Below, piece after piece: positions 63,865 through 64,000 of a stretch of 64,000 nucleotides of DNA. Numbering within the stretch: the first letter of the stretch is position 1; every line of letters begins with the position of its first letter. The notes beneath the pieces are model-generated. The model ran no database searches. It worked only from the letters and a program-made list of their open reading frames with translations, and was not told the DNA's origin. A program made the translations under genes and the position numbers. Source of the stretch: an uncultured OCS116 cluster bacterium (lineage in GTDB: Bacteria; Pseudomonadota; Alphaproteobacteria; Rhizobiales; TMED25); the NCBI GenBank assembly GCA_902613795.1, contig CACMIP010000001.1:416087-480086 (forward strand), written 5' to 3'.

Positions 63865-64000
63865 ATGAATTTCGACGACAAAAATGAGATGAATAATTTC
63901 ATAAAGCTCTTATCAAAATTACCTGGTCTTGGACCAAGATCAGGGAGAAGGGCAGCTCTTGCAATAATTAAACAAAAAGAGAAACTGCTAATTCCTTTGA
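63865..64000 (+). CDS. recR: Recombination protein RecR (5' part, cut by window end)
   Basis: 45 codons are visible: the helix-hairpin-helix [24 protein letters not shown] is the RecR N-terminus. RecR works with RecFO to load RecA at gaps. Start ATG 63865, 3 nt after ybaB; the zinc finger and Toprim domain lie beyond the window. Confidence 0.93.
   Translation, partial: MNFDDKNEMNNFIKLLSKLPGLGPRSGRRAALAIIKQKEKLLIPL

Noticed and set aside
1-64000. CRISPR arrays, insertion sequences, prophage or defence genes
   Set aside because: No regularly spaced repeats, transposase, integrase, restriction or toxin-antitoxin proteins were recognised on either strand.

Overview
The window is a gene-dense, AT-rich bacterial chromosome segment, most likely from an alphaproteobacterium. 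The argument is gene order. YqaA-DsbB, HIG1/adenosyltransferase/EtfBA/3-hydroxybutyryl-CoA dehydrogenase, ArgH-LptM-LysA, FtsEX-DUF218-PlsC, chorismate mutase-HisC-TyrA beside MetX-MetW, rnd-LptCAB-RpoN, MurA-HisD-Maf-YacG-tRNA-Phe, cytochrome c/KdsB/PheA and SRP RNA-DnaX-YbaB-RecR are all arrangements I associate with Rhodospirillales-type Alphaproteobacteria. Low GC by eye, very short spacers (many ATGA overlaps and abutting stops) and shortened versions of conserved blocks fit a streamlined, perhaps marine, lineage. That last point is inference; no 16S or protein search was possible.

Layout. 0-17.6 kb: membrane and redox genes, electron-transfer flavoprotein, Arg/Lys/Met and aromatic amino-acid synthesis, FtsEX, PlsC, glyoxalase II, thiolase. 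17.6-32 kb: an MFS remnant, SelO, DUF2237, tRNA-Ser, MepA, LepA, PheST, L20, L35, IF3, QueG, GST, pirin, UppP. 32-37 kb: NDUFA9-like protein, RNase D, LptCAB, RpoN. 37-46.9 kb: an accessory block of catabolic enzymes (amidohydrolase, CMD-like protein, three Gfo/Idh oxidoreductases, TauD-like dioxygenase, TerC, MmgE/PrpD, enolase-superfamily enzyme, beta-hydroxyacid dehydrogenase) between rpoN and tRNA-Phe, with no obvious regulator or dedicated transporter. 46.9-64 kb: YacG, Maf, HisD, MurA, tRNA-Thr, M17 aminopeptidase, C40 peptidase, YejABEF oligopeptide importer, cytochrome c, KdsB, prephenate dehydratase, 4.5S RNA, DnaX, YbaB and the start of RecR.

The most unusual signal is start-codon use. 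Four intact genes (cobalamin adenosyltransferase, IF3, an NDUFA9-like reductase and a C40 peptidase) have no ATG, GTG or TTG that could serve as their start; each instead has an ATC, ATA or ATT behind a good Shine-Dalgarno sequence. The C40 gene has no in-frame ATG/GTG/TTG until near its 3' end, so ordinary ORF calling misses it entirely. Two core proteins also appear to have lost parts: FtsX lacks its periplasmic domain, and DnaX has lost three of four zinc-binding cysteines. No CRISPR array, intact insertion sequence, prophage or defence system was seen.
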